Part shown: positions 47,701-59,000 of the stretch, one piece after another
Numbering within the stretch: the first letter of the stretch is position 1
Layout: each line of letters begins with the position of its first letter
The notes under the pieces: model-generated
Seen by the model: only the letters and a program-made list of their open reading frames with translations
Told to the model about the DNA's origin: nothing
Databases searched by the model: none
Program-made: the position numbers and the translations under genes
Assembly: GCF_910592395.1 (NCBI RefSeq)
Contig: NC_088312.1
Span: 19,103,292 to 19,167,291 of the forward strand
Length of the DNA: 64,000 nucleotides
DNA from: Lineus longissimus
Lineage: Eukaryota > Nemertea > Pilidiophora > Heteronemertea > Lineidae
Direction of reading: 5' to 3'

Positions 47701-50700
47701 TCGCAAAATGTTAACCCCTGAAATGTACCTTCATTGAGACAAGACCACTAATGAATATTCATAGGTTGGAGGGTCCAGGCCTATCTATTAGACGAGTGCA
47801 TGTTTTTTACTCTCAAGTACATATTTGGAGAGGTATTGAAAAAATATTTGTTGTGGCAAGTCTACAGATATAAAGAAATTATTTGATGAAAAAATTAATT
47901 TCGAATTTTGCTAATTTGGTAATAGGGGGCGTGTTTTGAGTTTTTTCTGCCAGTTGGCTGAAAAGAGTGGAAATATCAAAGTCTGTCTAATTTGTCGATT
48001 AAAAAAAAATTTCCGTGGTCAATCACCATTTTATTTTTCACCATTTACTTGCCCGACTGTCCGGAATAACATAATCTAAATTTCAGATTCACAACACCAC
48101 GCGTTCTTTGATGCGTCGCGGTCAAACATTGACAATTTAACTGCTAAAAGGCTTAAAAAATCAATTGTGGTCTTGTCTCTATTTACACTACATTTTGGGT
48201 CAATATAGTGAAAAATTTGAATGTGCTCAAATCACTCTAATTCATTTAGAATATTGTATTGCTGATGATTTAAGGTCAAAACAAGCTAAAATAATGAGAA
48301 AAAAACTTAATTTGACCCAAATAAGAGTCAACCTAACCCCGGTCTAAGTTCGGTTTCATTTTTACAAGTCTTGTTGTGTTGCCATTCATTTTGTAATTTC
48401 TTTGAAACTACTTAGGCCTTGATTCTGAAAGTTGTTCCCTAAGCAGCAAAGATATTCCTAAATCACATCCTAAAGTTTCAGCTCCATAGCTTGCTTATTC
48501 TGGCCAGGGCAGGTCTTTGAATTTGGTGCTGTTGGGTGCAAAATCATGACTTTTTGTCGATTTTGTCCTCTTTCGTCGCTTTGGCACAGTTGTACCACTC
48601 TTTGAAATGTCTCTCATTTCTCCAGAAATGTCCAGATATGACTTTCCTTTGTTGGAGAGTTGTGGGATGTCATGTACATTAGTTTGAAAAAAATCGCAAA
48701 ATGTTAACCCCTGAAATGTACCTTCATTTACACTACATTTTGGGTCAATATAGTGAAAAATTTGAATGTGCTCAAATCACTCTAATTCATTTAGAATATT
48801 GTATTGCTGATGATTTAAGGTCAAAACAAGCTAAAATAATGAGAAAAAAACTTAATTTGACCCAAATAAGAGTCAACCTAACCCCGGTCTAAGTTCGGTT
48901 TCATTTTTACAAGTCTTGTTGTGTTGCCATTCATTTTGTAATTTCTTTGAAACTACTTAGGCCTTGATTCTGAAAGTTGTTCCCTAAGCAGCAAAGATAT
49001 TCCTAAATCACATCCTAAAGTTTCAGCTCCATAGCTTGCTTATTCTGGCCAGGGCAGGTCTTTGAATTTGGTGCTGTTGGGTGCAAAATCATGACTTTTT
49101 GTCGATTTTGTCCTCTTTCGTCGCTTTGGCACAGTTGTACCACTCTTTGAAATGTCTCTCATTTCTCCAGAAATGTCCAGATATGACTTTCCTTTGTTGG
49201 AGAGTTGTGGGATGTCATGTACATTAGTTTGAAAAAAATCGCAAAATGTTAACCCCTGAAATGTACCTTCATTGAGACAAGACCACTAATGAATATTCAT
49301 AGGTTGGAGGGTCCAGGCCTATCTATTAGACGAGTGCATGTTTTTTACTCTCAAGTACATATTTGGAGAGGTATTGAAAAAATATTTGTTGTGGCAAGTC
49401 TACAGATATAAAGAAATTATTTGATGAAAAAATTAATTTCGAATTTTGCTAATTTGGTAATAGGGGGCGTGTTTTGAGTTTTTTCTGCCAGTTGGCTGAA
49501 AAGAGTGGAAATATCAAAGTCTGTCTAATTTGTCGATTAAAAAAAAATTTCCGTGGTCAATCACCATTTTATTTTTCACCATTTACTTGCCCGACTGTCC
49601 GGAATAACATAATCTAAATTTCAGATTCACAACACCACGCGTTCTTTGATGCGTCGCGGTCAAACATTGACAATTTAACTGCTAAAAGGCTTAAAAAATC
49701 AATTGTGGTCTTGTCTCTATTTACACTACATTTTGGGTCAATATAGTGAAAAATTTGAATGTGCTCAAATCACTCTAATTCATTTAGAATATTGTATTGC
49801 TGATGATTTAAGGTCAAAACAAGCTAAAATAATGAGAAAAAAACTTAATTTGACCCAAATAAGAGTCAACCTAACCCCGGTCTAAGTTCGGTTTCATTTT
49901 TACAAGTCTTGTTGTGTTGCCATTCATTTTGTAATTTCTTTGAAACTACTTAGGCCTTGATTCTGAAAGTTGTTCCCTAAGCAGCAAAGATATTCCTAAA
50001 TCACATCCTAAAGTTTCAGCTCCATAGCTTGCTTATTCTGGCCAGGGCAGGTCTTTGAATTTGGTGCTGTTGGGTGCAAAATCATGACTTTTTGTCGATT
50101 TTGTCCTCTTTCGTCGCTTTGGCACAGTTGTACCACTCTTTGAAATGTCTCTCATTTCTCCAGAAATGTCCAGATATGACTTTCCTTTGTTGGAGAGTTG
50201 TGGGATGTCATGTACATTAGTTTGAAAAAAATCGCAAAATGTTAACCCCTGAAATGTACCTTCATTGAGACAAGACCACTAATGAATATTCATAGGTTGG
50301 AGGGTCCAGGCCTATCTATTAGACGAGTGCATGTTTTTTACTCTCAAGTACATATTTGGAGAGGTATTGAAAAAATATTTGTTGTGGCAAGTCTACAGAT
50401 ATAAAGAAATTATTTGATGAAAAAATTAATTTCGAATTTTGCTAATTTGGTAATAGGGGGCGTGTTTTGAGTTTTTTCTGCCAGTTGGCTGAAAAGAGTG
50501 GAAATATCAAAGTCTGTCTAATTTGTCGATTAAAAAAAAATTTCCGTGGTCAATCACCATTTTATTTTTCACCATTTACTTGCCCGACTGTCCGGAATAA
50601 CATAATCTAAATTTCAGATTCACAACACCACGCGTTCTTTGATGCGTCGCGGTCAAACATTGACAATTTAACTGCTAAAAGGCTTAAAAAATCAATTGTG

Positions 50701-53695
50701 GTCTTGTCTCTATTTACACTACATTTTGGGTCAATATAGTGAAAAATTTGAATGTGCTCAAATCACTCTAATTCATTTAGAATATTGTATTGCTGATGAT
50801 TTAAGGTCAAAACAAGCTAAAATAATGAGAAAAAAACTTAATTTGACCCAAATAAGAGTCAACCTAACCCCGGTCTAAGTTCGGTTTCATTTTTACAAGT
50901 CTTGTTGTGTTGCCATTCATTTTGTAATTTCTTTGAAACTACTTAGGCCTTGATTCTGAAAGTTGTTCCCTAAGCAGCAAAGATATTCCTAAATCACATC
51001 CTAAAGTTTCAGCTCCATAGCTTGCTTATTCTGGCCAGGGCAGGTCTTTGAATTTGGTGCTGTTGGGTGCAAAATCATGACTTTTTGTCGATTTTGTCCT
51101 CTTTCGTCGCTTTGGCACAGTTGTACCACTCTTTGAAATGTCTCTCATTTCTCCAGAAATGTCCAGATATGACTTTCCTTTGTTGGAGAGTTGTGGGATG
51201 TCATGTACATTAGTTTGAAAAAAATCGCAAAATGTTAACCCCTGAAATGTACCTTCATTGAGACAAGACCACTAATGAATATTCATAGGTTGGAGGGTCC
51301 AGGCCTATCTATTAGACGAGTGCATGTTTTTTACTCTCAAGTACATATTTGGAGAGGTATTGAAAAAATATTTGTTGTGGCAAGTCTACAGATATAAAGA
51401 AATTATTTGATGAAAAAATTAATTTCGAATTTTGCTAATTTGGTAATAGGGGGCGTGTTTTGAGTTTTTTCTGCCAGTTGGCTGAAAAGAGTGGAAATAT
51501 CAAAGTCTGTCTAATTTGTCGATTAAAAAAAAATTTCCGTGGTCAATCACCATTTTATTTTTCACCATTTACTTGCCCGACTGTCCGGAATAACATAATC
51601 TAAATTTCAGATTCACAACACCACGCGTTCTTTGATGCGTCGCGGTCAAACATTGACAATTTAACTGCTAAAAGGCTTAAAAAATCAATTGTGGTCTTGT
51701 CTCTATTTACACTACATTTTGGGTCAATATAGTGAAAAATTTGAATGTGCTCAAATCACTCTAATTCATTTAGAATATTGTATTGCTGATGATTTAAGGT
51801 CAAAACAAGCTAAAATAATGAGAAAAAAACTTAATTTGACCCAAATAAGAGTCAACCTAACCCCGGTCTAAGTTCGGTTTCATTTTTACAAGTCTTGTTG
51901 TGTTGCCATTCATTTTGTAATTTCTTTGAAACTACTTAGGCCTTGATTCTGAAAGTTGTTCCCTAAGCAGCAAAGATATTCCTAAATCACATCCTAAAGT
52001 TTCAGCTCCATAGCTTGCTTATTCTGGCCAGGGCAGGTCTTTGAATTTGGTGCTGTTGGGTGCAAAATCATGACTTTTTGTCGATTTTGTCCTCTTTCGT
52101 CGCTTTGGCACAGTTGTACCACTCTTTGAAATGTCTCTCATTTCTCCAGAAATGTCCAGATATGACTTTCCTTTGTTGGAGAGTTGTGGGATGTCATGTA
52201 CATTAGTTTGAAAAAAATCGCAAAATGTTAACCCCTGAAATGTACCTTCATTGAGACAAGACCACTAATGAATATTCATAGGTTGGAGGGTCCAGGCCTA
52301 TCTATTAGACGAGTGCATGTTTTTTACTCTCAAGTACATATTTGGAGAGGTATTGAAAAAATATTTGTTGTGGCAAGTCTACAGATATAAAGAAATTATT
52401 TGATGAAAAAATTAATTTCGAATTTTGCTAATTTGGTAATAGGGGGCGTGTTTTGAGTTTTTTCTGCCAGTTGGCTGAAAAGAGTGGAAATATCAAAGTC
52501 TGTCTAATTTGTCGATTAAAAAAAAATTTCCGTGGTCAATCACCATTTTATTTTTCACCATTTACTTGCCCGACTGTCCGGAATAACATAATCTAAATTT
52601 CAGATTCACAACACCACGCGTTCTTTGATGCGTCGCGGTCAAACATTGACAATTTAACTGCTAAAAGGCTTAAAAAATCAATTGTGGTCTTGTCTCTATT
52701 TACACTACATTTTGGGTCAATATAGTGAAAAATTTGAATGTGCTCAAATCACTCTAATTCATTTAGAATATTGTATTGCTGATGATTTAAGGTCAAAACA
52801 AGCTAAAATAATGAGAAAAAAACTTAATTTGACCCAAATAAGAGTCAACCTAACCCCGGTCTAAGTTCGGTTTCATTTTTACAAGTCTTGTTGTGTTGCC
52901 ATTCATTTTGTAATTTCTTTGAAACTACTTAGGCCTTGATTCTGAAAGTTGTTCCCTAAGCAGCAAAGATATTCCTAAATCACATCCTAAAGTTTCAGCT
53001 CCATAGCTTGCTTATTCTGGCCAGGGCAGGTCTTTGAATTTGGTGCTGTTGGGTGCAAAATCATGACTTTTTGTCGATTTTGTCCTCTTTCGTCGCTTTG
53101 GCACAGTTGTACCACTCTTTGAAATGTCTCTCATTTCTCCAGAAATGTCCAGATATGACTTTCCTTTGTTGGAGAGTTGTGGGATGTCATGTACATTAGT
53201 TTGAAAAAAATCGCAAAATGTTAACCCCTGAAATGTACCTTCATTGAGACAAGACCACTAATGAATATTCATAGGTTGGAGGGTCCAGGCCTATCTATTA
53301 GACGAGTGCATGTTTTTTACTCTCAAGTACATATTTGGAGAGGTATTGAAAAAATATTTGTTGTGGCAAGTCTACAGATATAAAGAAATTATTTGATGAA
53401 AAAATTAATTTCGAATTTTGCTAATTTGGTAATAGGGGGCGTGTTTTGAGTTTTTTCTGCCAGTTGGCTGAAAAGAGTGGAAATATCAAAGTCTGTCTAA
53501 TTTGTCGATTAAAAAAAAATTTCCGTGGTCAATCACCATTTTATTTTTCACCATTTACTTGCCCGACTGTCCGGAATAACATAATCTAAATTTCAGATTC
53601 ACAACACCACGCGTTCTTTGATGCGTCGCGGTCAAACATTGACAATTTAACTGCTAAAAGGCTTAAAAAATCAATTGTGGTCTTGTCTCGCGCAG
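44751..53695. repeat. 993-bp tandem array of alternating M and S modules
   Basis: M (444 bp, ends GAGACAAGACCAC/GTGGTCTTGTCTC) starts at 44757, 45750, 46743, 47736, 49274, 50267, 51260, 52253 and 53246. S (549 bp, from TATTTACACTAC to CCTTCATT) follows each M except the last, and one extra S stands alone at 48729-49273. Copies look identical over the 993-bp period wherever I compared them. The array begins and ends with M, and its outermost 19 bp (CTGCGCGAGACAAGACCAC at 44751 and its complement to 53695) are perfect inverted repeats that internal copies lack. The recurrent 60-codon frame starting in the M end is a by-product. No transposase is encoded. Confidence 0.92.
48716..49273. repeat. 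S-S junction without M (empty-site unit)
   Basis: At 48729 one S is joined directly to the next as CCTTCATTTACACTAC. Occupied units read CCTTCATT-M-TATTTACACTAC. The junction therefore lacks M plus one copy of ATT (or AT), 448 bp in all, exactly what an unoccupied or precisely vacated transposon target would look like. Confidence 0.85.
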
Positions 53696-53699
53696 ACCG

Positions 53700-55940
53700 T
53701 CATTTTGTCTCACAACAAGTCGTGGAGTAGATCACAGGCACGTGAAGATATCAGATCGGATATCAGATATCATATAGAAATCGATCCACACGGAACTACA
53801 TGCAATTGATACATTTTTGTGCACGCCTATGAACAGACAATACGCACAGTACTTGTGTGTGTATACTGTCTGTAGATATGGTTTGAAGGATTGGGGTTTG
53901 ATCAATTGCTAATTGGTTCATCAATTCTGGTATTTTCACGCATCTGTGATAACATGTTGTAATATTTGTCTGCGTTGACAAGGAGAGAATATCTTTCGAT
54001 CTGCTTCGAGAATGAGGTAAGGTGTAAAACTAATGAAAGTCAGCGAATAGAGCTTCACCGTCTTTACGCACACCCCTCTCCATGTTCATCGTTCTTTGTG
54101 ATATGTCCACCGAAGATGCTTTTTTCTCCTTAAAATAACTCTTTCACAAGGGTTAAAGTTAATAGACATTAGATAGAGCCTACTGAGCATGACCAGTGGT
54201 CCAAGGTAACTTTGTCTGGTGACGCGGATAGGCTAATAACAGAGCCTTGACACTGTGTGTCCACACAATCATCTCTAGTTACCAAACTTAGGATACCAAC
54301 CAACTGGCTCATCACTGAAAGCATCACTAGCCAATCTGGCATGCCTTCATCAAAGCCACCCAGCCTCGTGCTCGGCGGGTACGATCCAGCTTTAAAAGAT
54401 CACGTCCCGCTGGAGCCTTGTTGAACTAATGAGCAAGGGGGCTAGGGCCTTTTGTTGTTGTCAGAAATATGGGGAATGGTGTAGTTGTGTGATTTGGGCG
54501 AGGTGGTGGTGGTGGTCGCTTTAAACATGTTTAAAGTCTGAAAGTTCCGATACTTTTTACTTTTTGTATAATTATGCACTTAAGGAGCAGTCGTCCGAGT
54601 CCTACAATTAGAACTGCTTCAGCTTGCAACAAACGCCATCTGCGTGGACATGCTGCAACTATTTAAGAAGACCTATTTTTTCTTTCTTTTTAGCCATTTA
54701 TAAGACCTCAAATGTAAGAAATAATCCTGAACAATATTTCTGTTTTAGTAGTTTTACTGATTTAAAATCTTCGGTTGGATCGTTCGGCATTTTCCGGAGA
54801 ATGTATGTATTTACGATAATTCTAGCTCGCGCTGATTGCAGCCAGTTGCAAATGTTGATGCCATCAGCCCACACATGCGCAGCAACTATCTTTGTAAAAA
54901 ATACCATCACATGTAACGTTGTATACGCACCTTTTTCTCCAGTCGGATGGCTTTCGCTTGGTATGTTTGATCATTTTGTATCTAGCCACATAATCCGGGG
55001 GACGTGTTATCTTTAAACCAATGTGGAGGATCCTGAAAGAATCGTTTCAGGTCAATCAAAGTGGGATATCATCAAGAACAGCAGAGAGTTGACATTTTCA
55101 CATGTAACGTGTCACTATTCACTCTTCATGCTTGAAATGAAGAACGAACTAGTCCTTTCCAAAGAGCGGGCTACATACGATTCACGATGTCACTTATCAC
55201 CCTCAGTCCCGTTTGCAGGTGACATGACAAGTGACGTAAATCCTATGTAAACTCCGGTCTAACGTGAGAGCTCCGGTCTGTGACTGCTAGGTTTCTATCA
55301 TACAAGGGATATCCATTTCTCCACAGTCACGTTTTTAATCTCGTCTCAATATGAACAAAGTTAAAGCAGCGTGAAGTGCCAATCCTTACGTGCCTGATAA
55401 GCTTCATTCTGGTCCGCAGAGCACCGGAGACGTGACACGATAAGTATCATATTGGTCTGTAGATCTGTCACCACAAATGCGGGTTTATTAGCTATGCTCT
55501 CTCCCGAGGCTATGAAAGACAACATTCTCATATTTCGTTTGAATACGCAGTTTCTAATTGGCTTAGCTGTGTCAAAGTGGCAACGGTTTACAATTTGCTT
55601 TGAAATCAAGAGCTAGAAATGAAATATTAATATTCAACTTTGCTATTCGGTGGGAATCATGAATCATGAAAAAATTCATGTTCTTAGGCTCATGAATCAT
55701 ACGACAGAAGACGAATATTAGCCATATATGTACAAAAACAATGGTACATGTATGCTGAGGAAACGGATAGTGAGGTTCCAAATCGCTCACGAACAAAGAT
55801 TACGAAAGACGAATTCTTTGTAATCGGACAGAATACAACATGTACATGCAGAAATATAAAGAATTCGTCTTCGTAAATCGTTATTCGTGGGTGATGCGGA
55901 AACTCATAAGAAAAATGCGCTGTATCTCCAAATGCCTTTA
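53700..55940. other. No exon assigned (expected 3' end of glycosyltransferase)
   Basis: The last exons of the minus-strand glycosyltransferase should lie in this direction. Two minus frames are weak candidates: 55361-55609 (HFDTAKP then FKRNMRMLS then FVVTDLQTN) and 54698-54910 (GINIC then NTYILRKMPNDP then KLLKQ). Each vaguely follows the K-H-x-R-D, N-P and Y-x-V pattern of the family, but neither has an acceptor in the required phase 2. The inverted repeat AAAGACGAATTCTTT/AAAGAATTCGTCTTC lies near 55804-55873. Confidence 0.25.
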
Positions 55941-55945
55941 CTGAC

Positions 55946-56068
55946 CTGTAAGCCATATCGTCATCCTCAGCTCCCCATCCCCAGTAAAGGTTGGAATAGC
56001 CATTCGCTCTTTCGAAGTGCTCTGTTCGCATGTTGAGTACGCCGCCGACCAGCTCTGGATAGGCCAAC
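55946..56068 (-). CDS. Glycosyltransferase exon with WGWGAEDDD
   Basis: Acceptor CACTTCAG/GTTGGCC, donor TACAG/GTCAGT, 123 nt. Encodes LAYPELVGGVLNM and YWGWGAEDDDMAYR. Tyr286 of the bovine enzyme is kept, Tyr289 is Leu, and Gly316 is Ala. The acidic acceptor-binding residues E-D-D are intact. Confidence 0.95.
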
Positions 56069-59000
56069 CTGAAGTGAGTAAGGGAGGTTACATTTATTTA
56101 TCAATTATATATCAAAACATGAAAAGAAATGATGTGGTTCTGTCGCACCTAAACTTTTACGAGCTGTCCGCACAAAACATACTGTCAGAGTAATGATAAT
56201 AACACCCGAGTGCACTGCGATTTCCGAACGAGAAGAACATTTGCTCACTGGTATTAGAACATTTCCATCCGCTCAATCGGAAGTCGCACGAGGGTATTTT
56301 TGGCGTTTATCGTAAGGCCACAAACTGTCCGTGAAACCGTCTTAAGGCCGCGCACATGTATTGAACCAATCAGCTCGCGATTGTAAACGAAAAAAGTTCA
56401 GTTTGAGATCAATGACTCCAACATTCAGTCAAATCTCCAGCTAGATTTGTCATTTCAAATTGAATAACCACAAACTTACAGGGGATCATCCATTTAAAGG
56501 ATGTGAATAAATGATCACTGTTGCTGATCACGGTCACACGATATTGTCATCCAATCACAGGAAGGATTTTTCAACCCCGATCATGACGTCACGACTTGAT
56601 TGACAAGCCGATAATTGCATCTGTGTCCCCTTCCGCTTTGTACCATTCGACCTGGTTGAAGTCTCGCCCTAACAAACTGACCGGAAGACGATCTCGAGCC
56701 GATAAAAAGGCGGGAGATTTCACAGATGACTTGATCGATTACAGTGGAGCAGAGATCCGTTTTGATCCGTAGCGCAGGTCATTAGTATTTCTTCTCCTGT
56801 CGGAGATTGGTAAAGTTCGGGCGAACAGGCTGTTGCGCTTTCATCTTGAGATCAAGCGCTTTTTACAGAGAACACTTAGTACAGACTGAATAATGTCATC
56901 TTTTGCATTCACCAATAAAAGAAAATGCTTCATTTTAAAATTACGATACGGGGAGAATGGTTTGAATATAAAATCGCACTGAATTTCTCATGTCACGGTT
57001 GTGGAGAGTGAAGAAGAAGAAAATGTCGTTCATCTTCTATTTGGCAGACACCACGACAATACTTTTTAAAGGGATACGCGTTCAGACCGTGGAACTGTTG
57101 GTTTATGACATATACCACGCTCAATTGGGGGGGGGGGGGGGGGGGGGGTTCTCATTCGTAAGCGGTTTAAATGAAGACCTTTTACCTTTTCTTCAATAAT
57201 ATCAAGGTTTTTTTTCAAATCTAAATCATAAATGCTGTACAGATCATCTTTCCCAGTTGATAGGTTACAAGCTCTCTAACAGCAAATTTACAAAACGACA
57301 AGTCCCTCGTAAATTTGATGTAGTGCTTGTGACCTAATTTTACCCGCAGACGAGAGATCGTTTGTCGCACATAGCAGTCATTATAATTGCAGGTCACGGT
57401 GGTTGAAATCGGCAATTTGCGCGGCACTTTAGCCATGCAATTAGCGCTTGAATGGGTACAAGATTAAATATGTTCCTTTGCTGTTCTGAAAAAAGGCTAA
57501 AAGTGCTATGGACCTCGACAACATCCCCTTCCGTTACTTATCGCAAGCACTAATAAGGCGTTTAGGTATTGCTTTTGTCGTCAATGCCTACTGTATCTGT
57601 TTCATGAAAAAAAAGGAGAGTGGTGCGCACTGCGAACTCCCTCTTCGACTTTCGTCAATCGATCTTATTGAAGCCAACCGGCTGAGCCCCGGTAAGACAC
57701 GAGGCAAATTGACCGGATGGCCATTTGCCGGAAAAAAACAGTCCTCATTACATCGAGGATCAGTTCCTAAACTAGGCAAAGTCGCCCATGTCATTAATGC
57801 TTTTTTCCAGTGGAAGTTAAGAACGGCCGGACAAGATTATGATGACAGGGCAAGTATTAGAAAGCTTTGACATGATTTTTTTCCAGATTCCTGAATGTGA
57901 CTTTTTCCTCAAAATAAGGTAAAGGGATACAATTATAACAATTAACAGTTTTGATAGCAGATGTCTGTACACATTATTGCACACAGAGCCTATAACTGTA
58001 CAATACTAGGATATCATTATTTTTTCGAATTTCAAGAATAGTCGCGAATTCGCGAAAACAAAAATCCTATAATGTTTGCACTTTACCGTATTTACACTAA
58101 AATGTATCTACGTCTTATTTGCTACTCACATAGTCATGATATTTGAGCCAAAAGATTTATCGAAAGGGTGGGATGTGAATTATAGGAATTTTATGCACCT
58201 AGACCTACCGGATGGAGAAAGTCAACATCCCTTAAAAAAATTCACCATTCGATAAAATTCATGTAACTTAAATCTTGCCATCACTCTAGTTCTTTACATC
58301 CATATATCTTACATCGCAACTCTCTTGGTTATACTTAAAACCCGGAAGAGGCAATATTTTATTTTCCCGGCCATAAATCCAAAATAGGAACCATAAATCA
58401 CAATATCCGAACCAAGCCATCAAGATGTGGAGATTAACTCAACAAATTAGTTTGAACCTCATTTCGGCACAAATCACTAGATTTATTTGATTTCTTGTTG
58501 AATAGATACCAAATGAGAGCTAGAGGAGTTCGTAAATATAAATGACCTGATCAATACAATATCCTGTACCCCTAATTGCCCGAAAATTGATTACCTTTCG
58601 ATAAAAGTAAGACAGCAACTAGCCTCTGGGGACTGCAATGTAGGCCTAATCAGAAATGTTAAAAAAACATCTTTTAAAAAACCCAATTTAAGAGCGCTGT
58701 CTGGAAAAACCGCTATGTTCTATCGATTATGGTATACTAGTAGAGTCCATGACTGTCACTATCAAATCGCATATATCGGACATTTTAAACTTTTACACCG
58801 GGCTCGGCCATTCGACAGGATTTGAAGCATTTTCGTATTTGGACTGCCTATTACCCAGATGTTCAAGCTGGGACAATAGTTCTTCGTACTGTTCGTAGCA
58901 CAAACTCCCTGTTTTTGGTATCGCAATATTGATTTAATCACAGTACTTCAGTCCTTCTTTCAGAACTTAAACTACACAATTTTGTACTAAGATTAGAATT

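Noticed and set aside
45186-52864. Recurrent identical 60-codon frames in the 993-bp array as a gene family
   Set aside because: Each begins in the last bases of module M and runs into spacer S; it recurs only because the repeat does. The copy after the S-S junction has a different start, and the peptide has no family resemblance.
55361-55609. Terminal exon of the glycosyltransferase
   Set aside because: Faint pattern similarity only, and every acceptor near its start gives the wrong phase or an immediate stop after the phase-2 donor at 55946.
55690-55945. Read-through of the WGWGAEDDD exon (SVKAFGDT...) as coding
   Set aside because: The sequence after AG at 55946 is a consensus donor GTCAGT and the translation beyond it loses all family similarity.
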